Shown: one piece after another, positions 1-6,462 of the stretch
Layout: the number at the start of each line of letters is the position of its first letter
Position numbering within the stretch: the first letter of the stretch is position 1
Assembly: GCA_012798975.1 (NCBI GenBank)
Contig: JAAZME010000181.1
Location: 1-11,524, forward strand
Length of the DNA stretch: 11,524 nucleotides
Origin: Gallicola sp.
GTDB taxonomy: Bacteria > Bacillota > Clostridia > Tissierellales > Peptoniphilaceae
Reading direction: 5' to 3'
Program-made: the position numbers and the translations under genes
Notes under the pieces: model-generated
What the model was told of the DNA's origin: nothing
What the model saw: only the letters and a program-made list of their open reading frames with translations
Databases searched by the model: none

Positions 1-253
1 TAACAGGAACGATTCGTTCGACTTCTTCTTCCGGAGCGACAGGATCAATTCCCGGTCTTGTAGATTCTCCGCCGATATCTAGGATATCAGCTCCGTCAGC
101 CTTCATTTTTCGGGCCTGTTCTACAGCATCCTCCACATTCATCCGTCTTGAACCAGCAAAAAAAGAATTTGGAGTAATGTTGATAATACCCATGATTTTC
201 ATATTATCAAAATGATAATATTCTCCATTTCTTAACTTTAATTTTTTTCTCAT
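1..253 (-). CDS. folP: Dihydropteroate synthase, N-terminal part (runs off left edge)
   Basis: FolP condenses 6-hydroxymethyl-7,8-dihydropterin diphosphate with p-aminobenzoate to give dihydropteroate, the sulfonamide-sensitive step of cytoplasmic folate synthesis. The first 84 codons are present. They hold the pterin-binding-protein signature MGIINITPNSFF (about residues 21-32) and the strand/loop DILDIGGESTRPG (about 56-68), both hallmarks of the TIM-barrel start. Most relatives have TPDSF at the first motif; here it is TPNSF, a conservative change. The ATG at 253 is preceded by GAGGATATT, a fair ribosome binding site. The gene lies 50 bases downstream of folE2 on the same strand, with a terminator hairpin in the gap, so its expression may be partly uncoupled from the upstream genes. 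The C-terminal two thirds are outside the window. Confidence 0.95.
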   Translation of the reverse strand, partial: MRKKLKLRNGEYYHFDNMKIMGIINITPNSFFAGSRRMNVEDAVEQARKMKADGADILDIGGESTRPGIDPVAPEEEVERIVPV

Positions 254-279
254 AATATCCTCGCTTAAGTATAAAGAGA

Positions 280-302
280 AAAAGTCCCCAGCGGGGACTT
301 TT
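280..302 (-). terminator. Intrinsic terminator/attenuator between folE2 and folP
   Basis: A perfect 10-bp inverted repeat (arms 280-289 and 293-302, loop 290-292) with a GC core (GTCCCC/GGGGAC). In the leftward transcript the second arm ends in TTTTT and is followed by the T-rich stretch CTCTTTATA. It begins just after the folE2 stop codon and precedes the folP ribosome binding site, so it should stop or attenuate transcription between two genes of the same pathway. I see no good separate -35/-10 pair for folP in the 50-base gap, which favours partial read-through. Confidence 0.8.
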
Positions 303-303
303 C

Positions 304-1071
304 TTATGATCTCTTTTTTTCAGCCATTGCAAAAGCAGTATGGCTGTGAATAGACTCTAGACTTGTCGCCTTAACTTTATAGTAGCTGATTTCATCAATA
401 CCTTCCAGTTCTACGGCACAGTCACGGCATACATCTTCCACAAATTTGGGGTTTTCGTAAGCTGTTTCTGTGACATATTTTTCATCGACTCTCTTTAGAA
501 GAGGGAAGATTTCACAGGATGCATTGTTTTCAGCGATCTTAACAATATCTTCTATCCAGAGCATGTGATGGAAGGACACTGTAATTGCAACTTCTGCTTT
601 TTGATTGTGGGCACCGTATTCTGATATTTCCTTAGAACAAGGGCATAGAGTGGTTACTGGAGTTTCCACAGTTAAATTAAAGTGAAATTCATCATCTAAA
701 GATGCTTCATAGCGGCATTGTACATCCAGCCAAGATTTTTTGCCGGAAACAGGGGCTGTCTTTTCGATAAAGTAATCAAAGGTCATCTCTAAATAGCTGG
801 TCTCAGCATGAAGTCTTTCCTTCATTGTCTTAAGGATCGGTTCGATTTCTGTAGGATTTATATTATGAACATCGTTTAGTACTTCAACAAAACGGCTCAT
901 ATGGGTACCGCGTTCTTCCGCTTTTAAATCCACAGATGCAGAGATTGTAGCAATACTGTGCTGAACTTCGCTGTTTTTATCCTTTAAGGTGATGGGTTTT
1001 TTAAATTCGTTAATTCCTACTTTATTCAAATAGATATTGCGCTCATCTACTTGAGATTGGACATCTTTCAC
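304..1071 (-). CDS. folE2: GTP cyclohydrolase, FolE2 (type IB)
   Basis: FolE2 converts GTP to 7,8-dihydroneopterin triphosphate plus formate, the first step of folate and of queuosine/7-deazaguanine synthesis. It replaces the zinc-dependent FolE (type IA) in many bacteria and can work with other metals. The 255-residue product has the usual family length. Visible family blocks are DLKAEERGTHMSRF (48-61), TTLCPCSKEIS (140-150) with the presumed catalytic Cys145, AHNQKAEVAITV (154-165), YENPKFVEDVCRD (205-217) and SIHSHTAFA (240-248). The start codon is GTG at 1071. It overlaps the upstream gene's TGA by four bases (GTGA) and has AGAGGTG upstream as ribosome binding site, so translational coupling is likely. 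A zinc-dependent folE elsewhere in the genome could make this the low-zinc paralogue, but the window cannot show that. Confidence 0.95.
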   Translation of the reverse strand: MKDVQSQVDERNIYLNKVGINEFKKPITLKDKNSEVQHSIATISASVDLKAEERGTHMSRFVEVLNDVHNINPTEIEPILKTMKERLHAETSYLEMTFDYFIEKTAPVSGKKSWLDVQCRYEASLDDEFHFNLTVETPVTTLCPCSKEISEYGAHNQKAEVAITVSFHHMLWIEDIVKIAENNASCEIFPLLKRVDEKYVTETAYENPKFVEDVCRDCAVELEGIDEISYYKVKATSLESIHSHTAFAMAEKKRS

Positions 1072-1430
1072 GCTTCTTCACCTCTGTAAATAATTCCTGA
1101 AGTTTTAGTTTCCCAGACTTCCACTTCGTATAATCTGCAGTTAGGGCGTTCTACTAACGGCTTAATTTTATCCCAAACATAAACTGCTATATTTTCTGCA
1201 GTAGGCTGTTCTATAATATCGTTTAAATAAGCGTGGTCAAATTTGTTTACGATTTCCTCTTTTACGATATTTTTAAGCTCGATGAAATCGATGACCATAT
1301 CTTCTTTATCGCGAGTTCCTTCTACTTTGACGACCAATTTATAAGTATGACCATGAAGTCTTTCGCATTTTCCATGATATTCTATTAAATTATGGGCGGC
1401 ATCAAATTCAAATTCTTTAATTAGAATCAT
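1068..1430 (-). CDS. queD: 6-pyruvoyltetrahydropterin synthase / QueD family enzyme
   Basis: Members of this family (COG0720) act on the FolE product 7,8-dihydroneopterin triphosphate. QueD makes 6-carboxy-tetrahydropterin for queuosine, while PTPS-III types make 6-hydroxymethyl-dihydropterin for folate, bypassing FolB. The 120-residue protein carries zinc ligands His13, His26 and His28 (HGH), Cys22 in the CxxxHGH motif, FDHAYLND (64-71), PTAEN (76-80) and the late WET segment (106-108). Cys22 is followed by Glu23 (CERLHGH) where E. coli QueD has Gly. As I recall, a Glu at or next to this position marks PTPS-III or dual-function members. It is the first gene of a leftward operon with folE2 and folP and has no queC or queE beside it, which supports a folate role. 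The ATG at 1430 has GGAGG at 1440-1444. The family call is firm; the reaction is uncertain. Confidence 0.88.
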   Translation of the reverse strand: MILIKEFEFDAAHNLIEYHGKCERLHGHTYKLVVKVEGTRDKEDMVIDFIELKNIVKEEIVNKFDHAYLNDIIEQPTAENIAVYVWDKIKPLVERPNCRLYEVEVWETKTSGIIYRGEEA

Positions 1431-1470
1431 TGACTTTACCTCCTAGTTTTGTAAAGATTGAGATATTATT

Positions 1471-1500
1471 ATGATACCAATCATTAAAGAGAGATGTCAA
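1471..1500 (-). promoter_or_regulatory. Sigma-A promoter of the queD-folE2(-folP) operon
   Basis: Read on the minus strand, a perfect TTGACA (-35, plus-strand 1495-1500) is followed after 18 bases by TATCAT (-10, 1471-1476). The -10 is preceded by TGG, giving an extended -10. The predicted transcript start leaves a leader of only about 35-40 bases before the ATG at 1430, too short for a large riboswitch. Confidence 0.75.
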
Positions 1501-1521
1501 CTATATTAAATGGATAGTTGA
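1497..1521. promoter_or_regulatory. Inverted repeat, candidate operator in divergent promoter region
   Basis: Perfect 8-bp arms TCAACTAT (1497-1504) and ATAGTTGA (1514-1521) are separated by 9 bases. The left arm overlaps the -35 hexamer of the leftward folate promoter (1495-1500), so a protein bound here would block that promoter. The symmetry is seen directly; the operator role is inferred, and I do not recognise the motif of a known regulator. Confidence 0.45.
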
Positions 1522-1557
1522 GAATCGTTATTGATAAAATTTTATTAATTAAGAGTA

Positions 1558-1566
1558 TGGTAGAAT
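1558..1566 (+). promoter_or_regulatory. Candidate extended -10 promoter of the ClC gene
   Basis: TGG followed by TAGAAT (1561-1566) fits an extended -10 element about 35 bases before the ClC start codon. No good -35 lies at 16-18 bases; TTGATA at 1531-1536 is too far for a standard spacer. The call is weak. Confidence 0.35.
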
Positions 1567-1600
1567 AAAAATATTCATTATTATAAAAAGGGGAGAGAGT

Positions 1601-3139
1601 ATGGATAGAAAACCATTTCAGCATCGGGATAAAGCCTTTCTGCTTCTAGACGGGCTTCTAGTGGGAGCGCTCAGCGGTGGTGTCGCTGTCTTTTACCGCT
1701 ATATTTTAGGAATTATGGAAGACTGGAGACATCTTTTATTTGAATGGACTTCTATGAGAGGCCTTGTTTTTTTAATTGCAGCAGCGGTGTTATCCGCCAT
1801 CATTGTCATTCGTCTTTTAAAATGGGCCCCTTTAAGCGGTGGATCAGGGATACCCCAAGTACAAGGAGAAATTCTAGGAATATTTCGAATGTCCGCTTTC
1901 CCCGTTGCAGTTTCTAAAATTATAGGGGGAAGTTTAGCTACGTTAATCGGCCTTGCATTGGGAAGAGAAGGTCCTTCTATACAAATTGGAGCAGCAATGG
2001 GGAAGATCTTTTCAAAAGGAGTGCAAAGAGATAAGACAAAGGAAAAACTGCTCATTACAGCAGGGGCTGCAGCAGGGCTTTCTGCAGCCTTCAGTGCGCC
2101 TTTAGCCGGGGTTTTGTTTAGCGTGGAAGAGATTCACAAGAATACATCGAAAGCGATGATTGCCGTGACTCTTACAGCCTCTATTGTGGCGGACTATATC
2201 GCAGCTTATGTTTTTAAATTGACTCCGGTCTTTTCTTTTACGATTACGGAACTTCTTCCGCTAAAGTATTATGGCCATATTATTGCTTTAGGGGCGATTA
2301 CAGCGGTTGTCGGGGTATTGTTTTGCAAAGGGATTGTCCTCGGACAGCGGTTTTATCAAAGGCTTCCGATTCCAGTTCATTTTAGAATGATCTTTGTTTT
2401 CTTGACAGCAGTACTTATCGGACATTTTCTTCCAGATATTTTGGGAGGAGGACATCATGTTATCGAAAATTTGGAAAGCAATCCGGAAGCTGTCCAGTAT
2501 ATCGCTCTTCTTTTAGCGGGAAGATTTCTATTTACCTGCTTTTCATTTGGAAGCGGGGTTCAGGGAGGAATCTTTCTTCCGATTTTAGTCATAGGGGGAA
2601 TTGTCGGAATACTTTATCATCGCTTTATTTTGTCTTTAGGATTAATTCCGGATTATTATTTAGCAAATATGATTGTATTGTCCATGACGGCGATACTGAC
2701 AGCGGTAGTGCGGGCGCCGATATTGTCTATCATTTTAGTCCTTGAGATGAATGGTAATTTAAACCAGATGCTGGGTCTTTGTATGGCTTCTTCTGTAGCC
2801 TATTTTGTGTCTGAATTTTTGAAAGAAAAACCGATCTACGAAACACTTCTTCAAAGAATGATCGAAAAAGGACCTGAAGGCGAAGAGGCAACTTACGAAA
2901 GTACAATTTTCGAAACAATAGTGCCGCATGGTTCAAAGCTCGAGAACAAAAGAATAAAAGATATTGGTCTGCCTGAAAACTGCCTTTTGATAGAGATTAA
3001 AAGAGGGGGAGAACTGTATATTCCAAAAGGGAAAATGGTACTTCAGGGAGGCGATGAAATCGCCATTTTAACTACGGATTACGACGTCTATACCCTTCGG
3101 GAGTCTTTACGGGAGTACTTAGCTGTAGACCAATATTAG
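1601..3139 (+). CDS. ClC-family chloride/proton antiporter with C-terminal RCK_C (TrkA-C) domain
   Basis: An integral membrane ClC protein of 512 residues that likely exchanges chloride for protons across the inner membrane (pH or acid-stress homeostasis). The anion-path signatures are all present: GSGIP (81-85), GREGP (121-125) with gating Glu123, and GSGVQGGIFLP (317-327). Tyr413 in KPIYETLL lies in the context of the central tyrosine of E. coli ClcA. Glu176-Glu177 (FSVEEIH) match the E. coli Glu202-Glu203 pair used in the inner proton path, so an antiporter is more likely than a channel. Ser in GSGIP favours chloride over nitrate, and the motif set is not that of fluoride CLC-F proteins. 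Residues about 430-505 form a soluble RCK_C-like domain (PHGSKLENKRIKDI ... GDEIAILTT), a regulatory add-on seen in many Firmicute ClCs. GGGGAG precedes the ATG. The gene stands alone, divergent from the folate operon. Confidence 0.93.
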   Translation: MDRKPFQHRDKAFLLLDGLLVGALSGGVAVFYRYILGIMEDWRHLLFEWTSMRGLVFLIAAAVLSAIIVIRLLKWAPLSGGSGIPQVQGEILGIFRMSAFPVAVSKIIGGSLATLIGLALGREGPSIQIGAAMGKIFSKGVQRDKTKEKLLITAGAAAGLSAAFSAPLAGVLFSVEEIHKNTSKAMIAVTLTASIVADYIAAYVFKLTPVFSFTITELLPLKYYGHIIALGAITAVVGVLFCKGIVLGQRFYQRLPIPVHFRMIFVFLTAVLIGHFLPDILGGGHHVIENLESNPEAVQYIALLLAGRFLFTCFSFGSGVQGGIFLPILVIGGIVGILYHRFILSLGLIPDYYLANMIVLSMTAILTAVVRAPILSIILVLEMNGNLNQMLGLCMASSVAYFVSEFLKEKPIYETLLQRMIEKGPEGEEATYESTIFETIVPHGSKLENKRIKDIGLPENCLLIEIKRGGELYIPKGKMVLQGGDEIAILTTDYDVYTLRESLREYLAVDQY

Positions 3140-3160
3140 CGAGATAAAAAAATCTTATAC

Positions 3161-3189
3161 TCGAAAAAAAAGGAAAGGACAGCTATACT
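3161..3189 (+). promoter_or_regulatory. Candidate sigma-A promoter of the ABC ATPase gene
   Basis: TCGAAA (3161-3166, 4 of 6 consensus bases) lies 17 bases before TATACT (3184-3189, 5 of 6), with an A-rich spacer. It lies 50-80 bases upstream of the ATPase start in the 100-base gap after the ClC gene. No convincing terminator for the ClC gene was found in that gap. Confidence 0.45.
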
Positions 3190-3239
3190 TAAATTAAATA
3201 AGAATTATAGATCGACAACAGCAGGAGCGTAAGGAATAT

Positions 3240-4262
3240 ATGGCGAATATTAGTATAAAAAATTTAAAAAAAGAATATGAGAACGGCTTTGTTGCTATGG
3301 AAGGACTAAATTTAGAAATACAAGATGAAGAGTTTTTAGTTTTGGTTGGTCCTTCCGGGTGCGGAAAGTCGACTCTTTTACGGATGATTGCAGGACTTGA
3401 GGAGATCACAGAAGGAGAGATCATCCTTGACGGAGAAGTGATCAATCATGTGGAAGCGAAAGACCGAAACATAGGGATGGTTTTTCAAAATTATGCCCTT
3501 TATCCCCATATGAATGTAAAAGAGAATATGAGTTTCGGACTAAAAATACGGAAAGTCGATAAAGATACGATTGAAAAAAAGATAAAAGAAACAGCGGAAA
3601 TTTTGGGCCTTACGGATCTTTTAGACCGCAAACCCAAGCAGCTTTCCGGCGGTCAGCAGCAGCGGGTTGCTTTAGGAAGGGCGATCGTGCGAAATCCAAA
3701 ACTTTTCTTAATGGATGAGCCTTTATCGAATCTCGATGCGAAACTTCGGGTACAGATGAGAACAGAAATAAAAAGGCTTCAAAATCGCTTGAAAACAACG
3801 ACTGTATTTGTCACTCATGATCAGACGGAAGCAATGACTATGGGAAGCCGGATTGTGGTGATGAAAGAAGGTGTTATCCAGCAGGTGGGAACGCCTCAAG
3901 AAGTCTATGAAAAGCCTTCCAATCAGTTTGTCGCCGAGTTTATAGGAAGTCCTAAAATGAATTTTACAACTCACAAAATAGATGAGAATGGAAGAATCCT
4001 CTTTGAAGAGAATCCAGATGCGATAATCGGTATTCGTCCTGAGAATCTAAAGCTTACGGAGGAGGGAGATTATAAGATTATTATGATCGAAAATTTAGGC
4101 AGTATGAAATATATCTATGCCGAAAACGAGGGAGAGCAGTTTATTATACAAGAAGATCAAAATTCGACAAAGAAAATAGGGGATTTTGCAGGGATTATGA
4201 TTAAAGACTCCAGCCGTCTAAATTATTTTGATAAAAAGACGGGCAACAGGATAGAAGGGTAG
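3240..4262 (+). CDS. ugpC: ABC transporter ATPase, UgpC/MsmK/MalK type (sugar import)
   Basis: The cytoplasmic ATPase that powers CUT1-type sugar or sn-glycerol-3-phosphate import. All nucleotide-binding elements are intact in the 340-residue protein: Walker A GPSGCGKST (37-45), Q-loop Gln83, signature LSGGQ (135-139), Walker B LFLMDE (155-160), D-loop SNLD (163-166) and H-loop His193. The C-terminal regulatory (TOBE-like) region after about residue 235 is shorter than in many MalK/UgpC proteins of about 360-370 residues, with IGIRPENL at 263-270. The start ATG at 3240 has AAGGA just upstream. The binding protein and two permeases follow on the same strand, but a strong terminator and a new promoter separate them. 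The ATPase is therefore made from its own transcript and could serve more than one importer, as shared MsmK-type ATPases do. The symbol reflects family resemblance, not a proven substrate. Confidence 0.9.
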   Translation: MANISIKNLKKEYENGFVAMEGLNLEIQDEEFLVLVGPSGCGKSTLLRMIAGLEEITEGEIILDGEVINHVEAKDRNIGMVFQNYALYPHMNVKENMSFGLKIRKVDKDTIEKKIKETAEILGLTDLLDRKPKQLSGGQQQRVALGRAIVRNPKLFLMDEPLSNLDAKLRVQMRTEIKRLQNRLKTTTVFVTHDQTEAMTMGSRIVVMKEGVIQQVGTPQEVYEKPSNQFVAEFIGSPKMNFTTHKIDENGRILFEENPDAIIGIRPENLKLTEEGDYKIIMIENLGSMKYIYAENEGEQFIIQEDQNSTKKIGDFAGIMIKDSSRLNYFDKKTGNRIEG

Positions 4263-4272
4263 GAATAAAGGC

Positions 4273-4319
4273 AAAGAGTTTCGAGGTGTAAAAAGATGCA
4301 TCTTGAGGCTCTTTTTTTT
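4273..4319 (+). terminator. Intrinsic terminator after the ABC ATPase gene
   Basis: A 16-bp stem (4273-4288 with 4299-4314, including several G-U pairs) around a 10-base loop, followed by a run of eight T (4312-4319). It lies 10 bases after the ATPase stop codon. Its 3' arm contains the -35 box of the next promoter. Confidence 0.82.
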
Positions 4320-4331
4320 GAATGATATAAT
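4303..4331 (+). promoter_or_regulatory. Promoter of the binding protein-permease operon, nested in the preceding terminator
   Basis: TTGAGG (4303-4308) and a perfect TATAAT (4326-4331) are 17 bases apart, and TG at 4323-4324 makes an extended -10. The -35 box is part of the 3' arm of the terminator hairpin and the spacer is its T run. The start codon is 42 bases after the -10. Confidence 0.72.
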
Positions 4332-4372
4332 TCCAATACATTAAAGGAAGAAATAATATTAGGAGGAATTAT

Positions 4373-5596
4373 ATGAAAAAGATTATAATGAGTTTATTTT
4401 TAACTCTAGCTCTTTTCCTTACAGCCTGCGGCGGAGGACAAGAAGAGACGAAAAGCGGAGAATCGAAAGAAGCAGGTGAAAAAACGATCCAAATTTTAGC
4501 GCCTGCTTATGATACAGGTTATCTAAAAGAAGAAATCGACAGCGGAGTAAAAGATTTTGAAGCGGCTAATCCCGGTGTCAAAGTGGAAATTATTTCTGCC
4601 GGATGGGACGAGTTGAATTCTAAGATTGTACAGCTCTATCAAGCAGGGCAAGCACCGGATATTATGATGGCAGGATCCAGATCTCTTAGACAATTTGCGG
4701 AGATGGGAATTATCGAAAACTTAGATTCCTACTTAGAACAGGAGTATTTGGATACAAGAATTGAAAATGTTATGGAGTCGGCTAACATCGATGGAAAACA
4801 GTATGGTATTCCTTTTGCGTTGTCTTCTAGAGCTTTGTATTATCGTTCGGATCTTATCGACACTCCTCCTGCCAACTGGGATGAGCTGTTGGAAACGGCA
4901 AAAAGAGTTCATGAAGAAAAGAATATATACGGATTTGCAATTCCAACAGATTTAACCAGCGGAACAGACGAGATCTTAAACTTCATCTATCAAGGAAATG
5001 GAAATATTGTCGATGAAAACGGAGAGTTTACGATTAACTCCGAGGCGAATATAAAAACCATGGAGTACTTAAAGGGTTTTAAAGATGTTATTCCAGATCC
5101 TGTAAGCACAGCGAGGGCGGATCAAGCAGCATTATTTAAAAATGGAGATTTAGCGATGTTTATCTCCGGACCTTGGGAGAAAGAAGAGATGGATAAAAAT
5201 ATGGAAAATACTCCATATAAAGTAGCGGTGCTTCCACAAGGAGAAAAAGAATCAGTGGCTTTAGTAACGGATTCTTATTCTGTTTCAAGTCTTTCGGATA
5301 ACAAGGAACTGGCTGTTGAATTTATTAAACTTATGAGCAAGCCTGAACGACAAAGACCGGTAAGCGAATCTCACGGATGGTTTCCAGTGCTGAAAGATGA
5401 AGTAGAAGACGAACGTTTCAAAGAAGATTTTATGAAGCCTTTTGCAGAAGTGATCTCTCAAGGAATTCCAGAGCCGAAAGTTCCGGACTGGGATAAATTC
5501 AATCAAAGTTTTACCATCGCAGTTCAAAAAATTCTAACAGAAAAGGCTCAGCCGAAAGAAGCGATGGATACAAGTCAGCAAGAATGTCAAAAATAA
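4373..5596 (+). CDS. Extracellular solute-binding lipoprotein (family 1) of a sugar ABC importer
   Basis: A secreted, lipid-anchored receptor that delivers its ligand to the two permeases encoded next. The signal peptide is clear: MKK, a hydrophobic core, then lipobox LTAC with Cys19 as the acylated residue and a GGGQEETKSG linker. The 407-residue length and segments such as PDIMMAGSRSLRQFAEMGIIENLDSY, DGKQYGIPFALSSRALYYRSDLI, TPPANWDELLETAKRV and NGDLAMFISGPW are typical of UgpB/MalE-like (SBP_bac_1/8) proteins that bind oligosaccharides or glycerol-3-phosphate esters. The ligand cannot be read from the sequence. AGGAGG lies 9 bases before the ATG, a very strong ribosome binding site suited to the excess of binding protein usual in these systems. 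The stop overlaps the next gene by 13 bases. Confidence 0.93.
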   Translation: MKKIIMSLFLTLALFLTACGGGQEETKSGESKEAGEKTIQILAPAYDTGYLKEEIDSGVKDFEAANPGVKVEIISAGWDELNSKIVQLYQAGQAPDIMMAGSRSLRQFAEMGIIENLDSYLEQEYLDTRIENVMESANIDGKQYGIPFALSSRALYYRSDLIDTPPANWDELLETAKRVHEEKNIYGFAIPTDLTSGTDEILNFIYQGNGNIVDENGEFTINSEANIKTMEYLKGFKDVIPDPVSTARADQAALFKNGDLAMFISGPWEKEEMDKNMENTPYKVAVLPQGEKESVALVTDSYSVSSLSDNKELAVEFIKLMSKPERQRPVSESHGWFPVLKDEVEDERFKEDFMKPFAEVISQGIPEPKVPDWDKFNQSFTIAVQKILTEKAQPKEAMDTSQQECQK

Positions 5597-6462
5597 TTCG
5601 AAAAAATGGGACAGCGTATATGCTGTTATTACCCTCTTTGGTGATGATACTTCTCCTATACGCTTATCCCATTCTTTTAACAATAATACAGTCTTTTCAT
5701 AAAGTGAATCTCTTGAATTCAGAGATGACTTTTATAGGTTTGGAGAATTATCTTACCATTTTCAAAGATCCGGGATTTTTTACGACTTTAAACATTACCT
5801 TTAAGTATACAGCGATAACAGTTTTGATGAAAATCGGGTTTGGTTTCGCATTAGCTTTTTTACTCTTTCAGGGACTGTACTTGAAAAAAGCTTTTCGTTT
5901 TCTGATCTTGATCCCGTGGGCAATCCCTCAAGTCGCTGTTTCTACTTTATGGATATGGATACTCGACGGAAACTACGGATATTTGAATTATTATCTGCAG
6001 AAGTTGGGTCTTATAAAGGATAATATCGCCTTTTTGTCAAATCCGGATTCTGCATTTTTTGCAGCAGCGGCAGTGGATACATGGCTTGGGATCTCGCTGA
6101 TTTCTATGATGTTTCTAACAGGACTGGAGGCGATTCCTAGAGAATTATATGAAGCCTGCGCTATGGATGGAGCATCGAAGTTTAGACAGTTTACGACGAT
6201 TACGCTTCCAGGCATAAAAAAAGTATTCTTGACAACCTTTATACTTGTTGCGATCTGGACCTTTAATTCCTTTAATGTGATCTATGTATTAACCCAAGGA
6301 GGGCCTATGAGAGCAACGGAAACATTAGTTATAAGAATCTATCAAGAAGCTTTCAGCCGTTTTGATCTAGGTCTGAGTGCAACCCTCACGGTGGTTGCAG
6401 TAGTTATTTTAATGATTTGTACATTTATTTATATGAAGAGGACGAATTATGAAGAATTATAG
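5584..6462 (+). CDS. Sugar ABC transporter permease, MalF/UgpA type
   Basis: The first of two inner-membrane subunits forming the translocation pore. The 292-residue protein has about six hydrophobic segments, the first at residues 10-35, and the EAA coupling loop ELYEACAMDGASKF..TTITLP (187-209) that docks on the ATPase. This is the standard binding-protein-dependent permease signature, and the length fits UgpA/LacF rather than the longer MalF. The ATG at 5584 lies inside the end of the binding-protein gene in another frame, and no strong ribosome binding site precedes it, so translation is probably coupled to the upstream gene. It overlaps the second permease by 14 bases. Confidence 0.92.
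   Translation: MSKIIRKNGTAYMLLLPSLVMILLLYAYPILLTIIQSFHKVNLLNSEMTFIGLENYLTIFKDPGFFTTLNITFKYTAITVLMKIGFGFALAFLLFQGLYLKKAFRFLILIPWAIPQVAVSTLWIWILDGNYGYLNYYLQKLGLIKDNIAFLSNPDSAFFAAAAVDTWLGISLISMMFLTGLEAIPRELYEACAMDGASKFRQFTTITLPGIKKVFLTTFILVAIWTFNSFNVIYVLTQGGPMRATETLVIRIYQEAFSRFDLGLSATLTVVAVVILMICTFIYMKRTNYEEL

Noticed and set aside
1431..1470. A preQ1 riboswitch in the queD leader (the AAAACTAGGAGG tail looks a little like one)
   Set aside because: The predicted leader is only about 35-40 bases and lacks the paired loop and C-rich segment needed for a preQ1-I aptamer.
1517..1536. A Fur- or Zur-like box (TGAGAATCGTTATTGA), tempting because folE2 is zinc-controlled in some bacteria
   Set aside because: The dyad matches are incomplete on the right half, and the site lies upstream of the folate promoter's -35 rather than across its core. 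The evidence is too weak to call.
1699..2055. Long leftward open frame inside the ClC gene, and similar antisense frames within the ATPase, permease and MscS genes
   Set aside because: They lie fully inside well-supported genes, have no ribosome binding sites, and show no recognisable protein features.
3140..3163. A terminator for the ClC gene in CGAGATAAAAAAATCTTATACTCG-like pairing
   Set aside because: The CGAG/CTCG and AGAT/ATCT pairings are short and partly exclude each other, and an A run instead of a T run follows on the plus strand.
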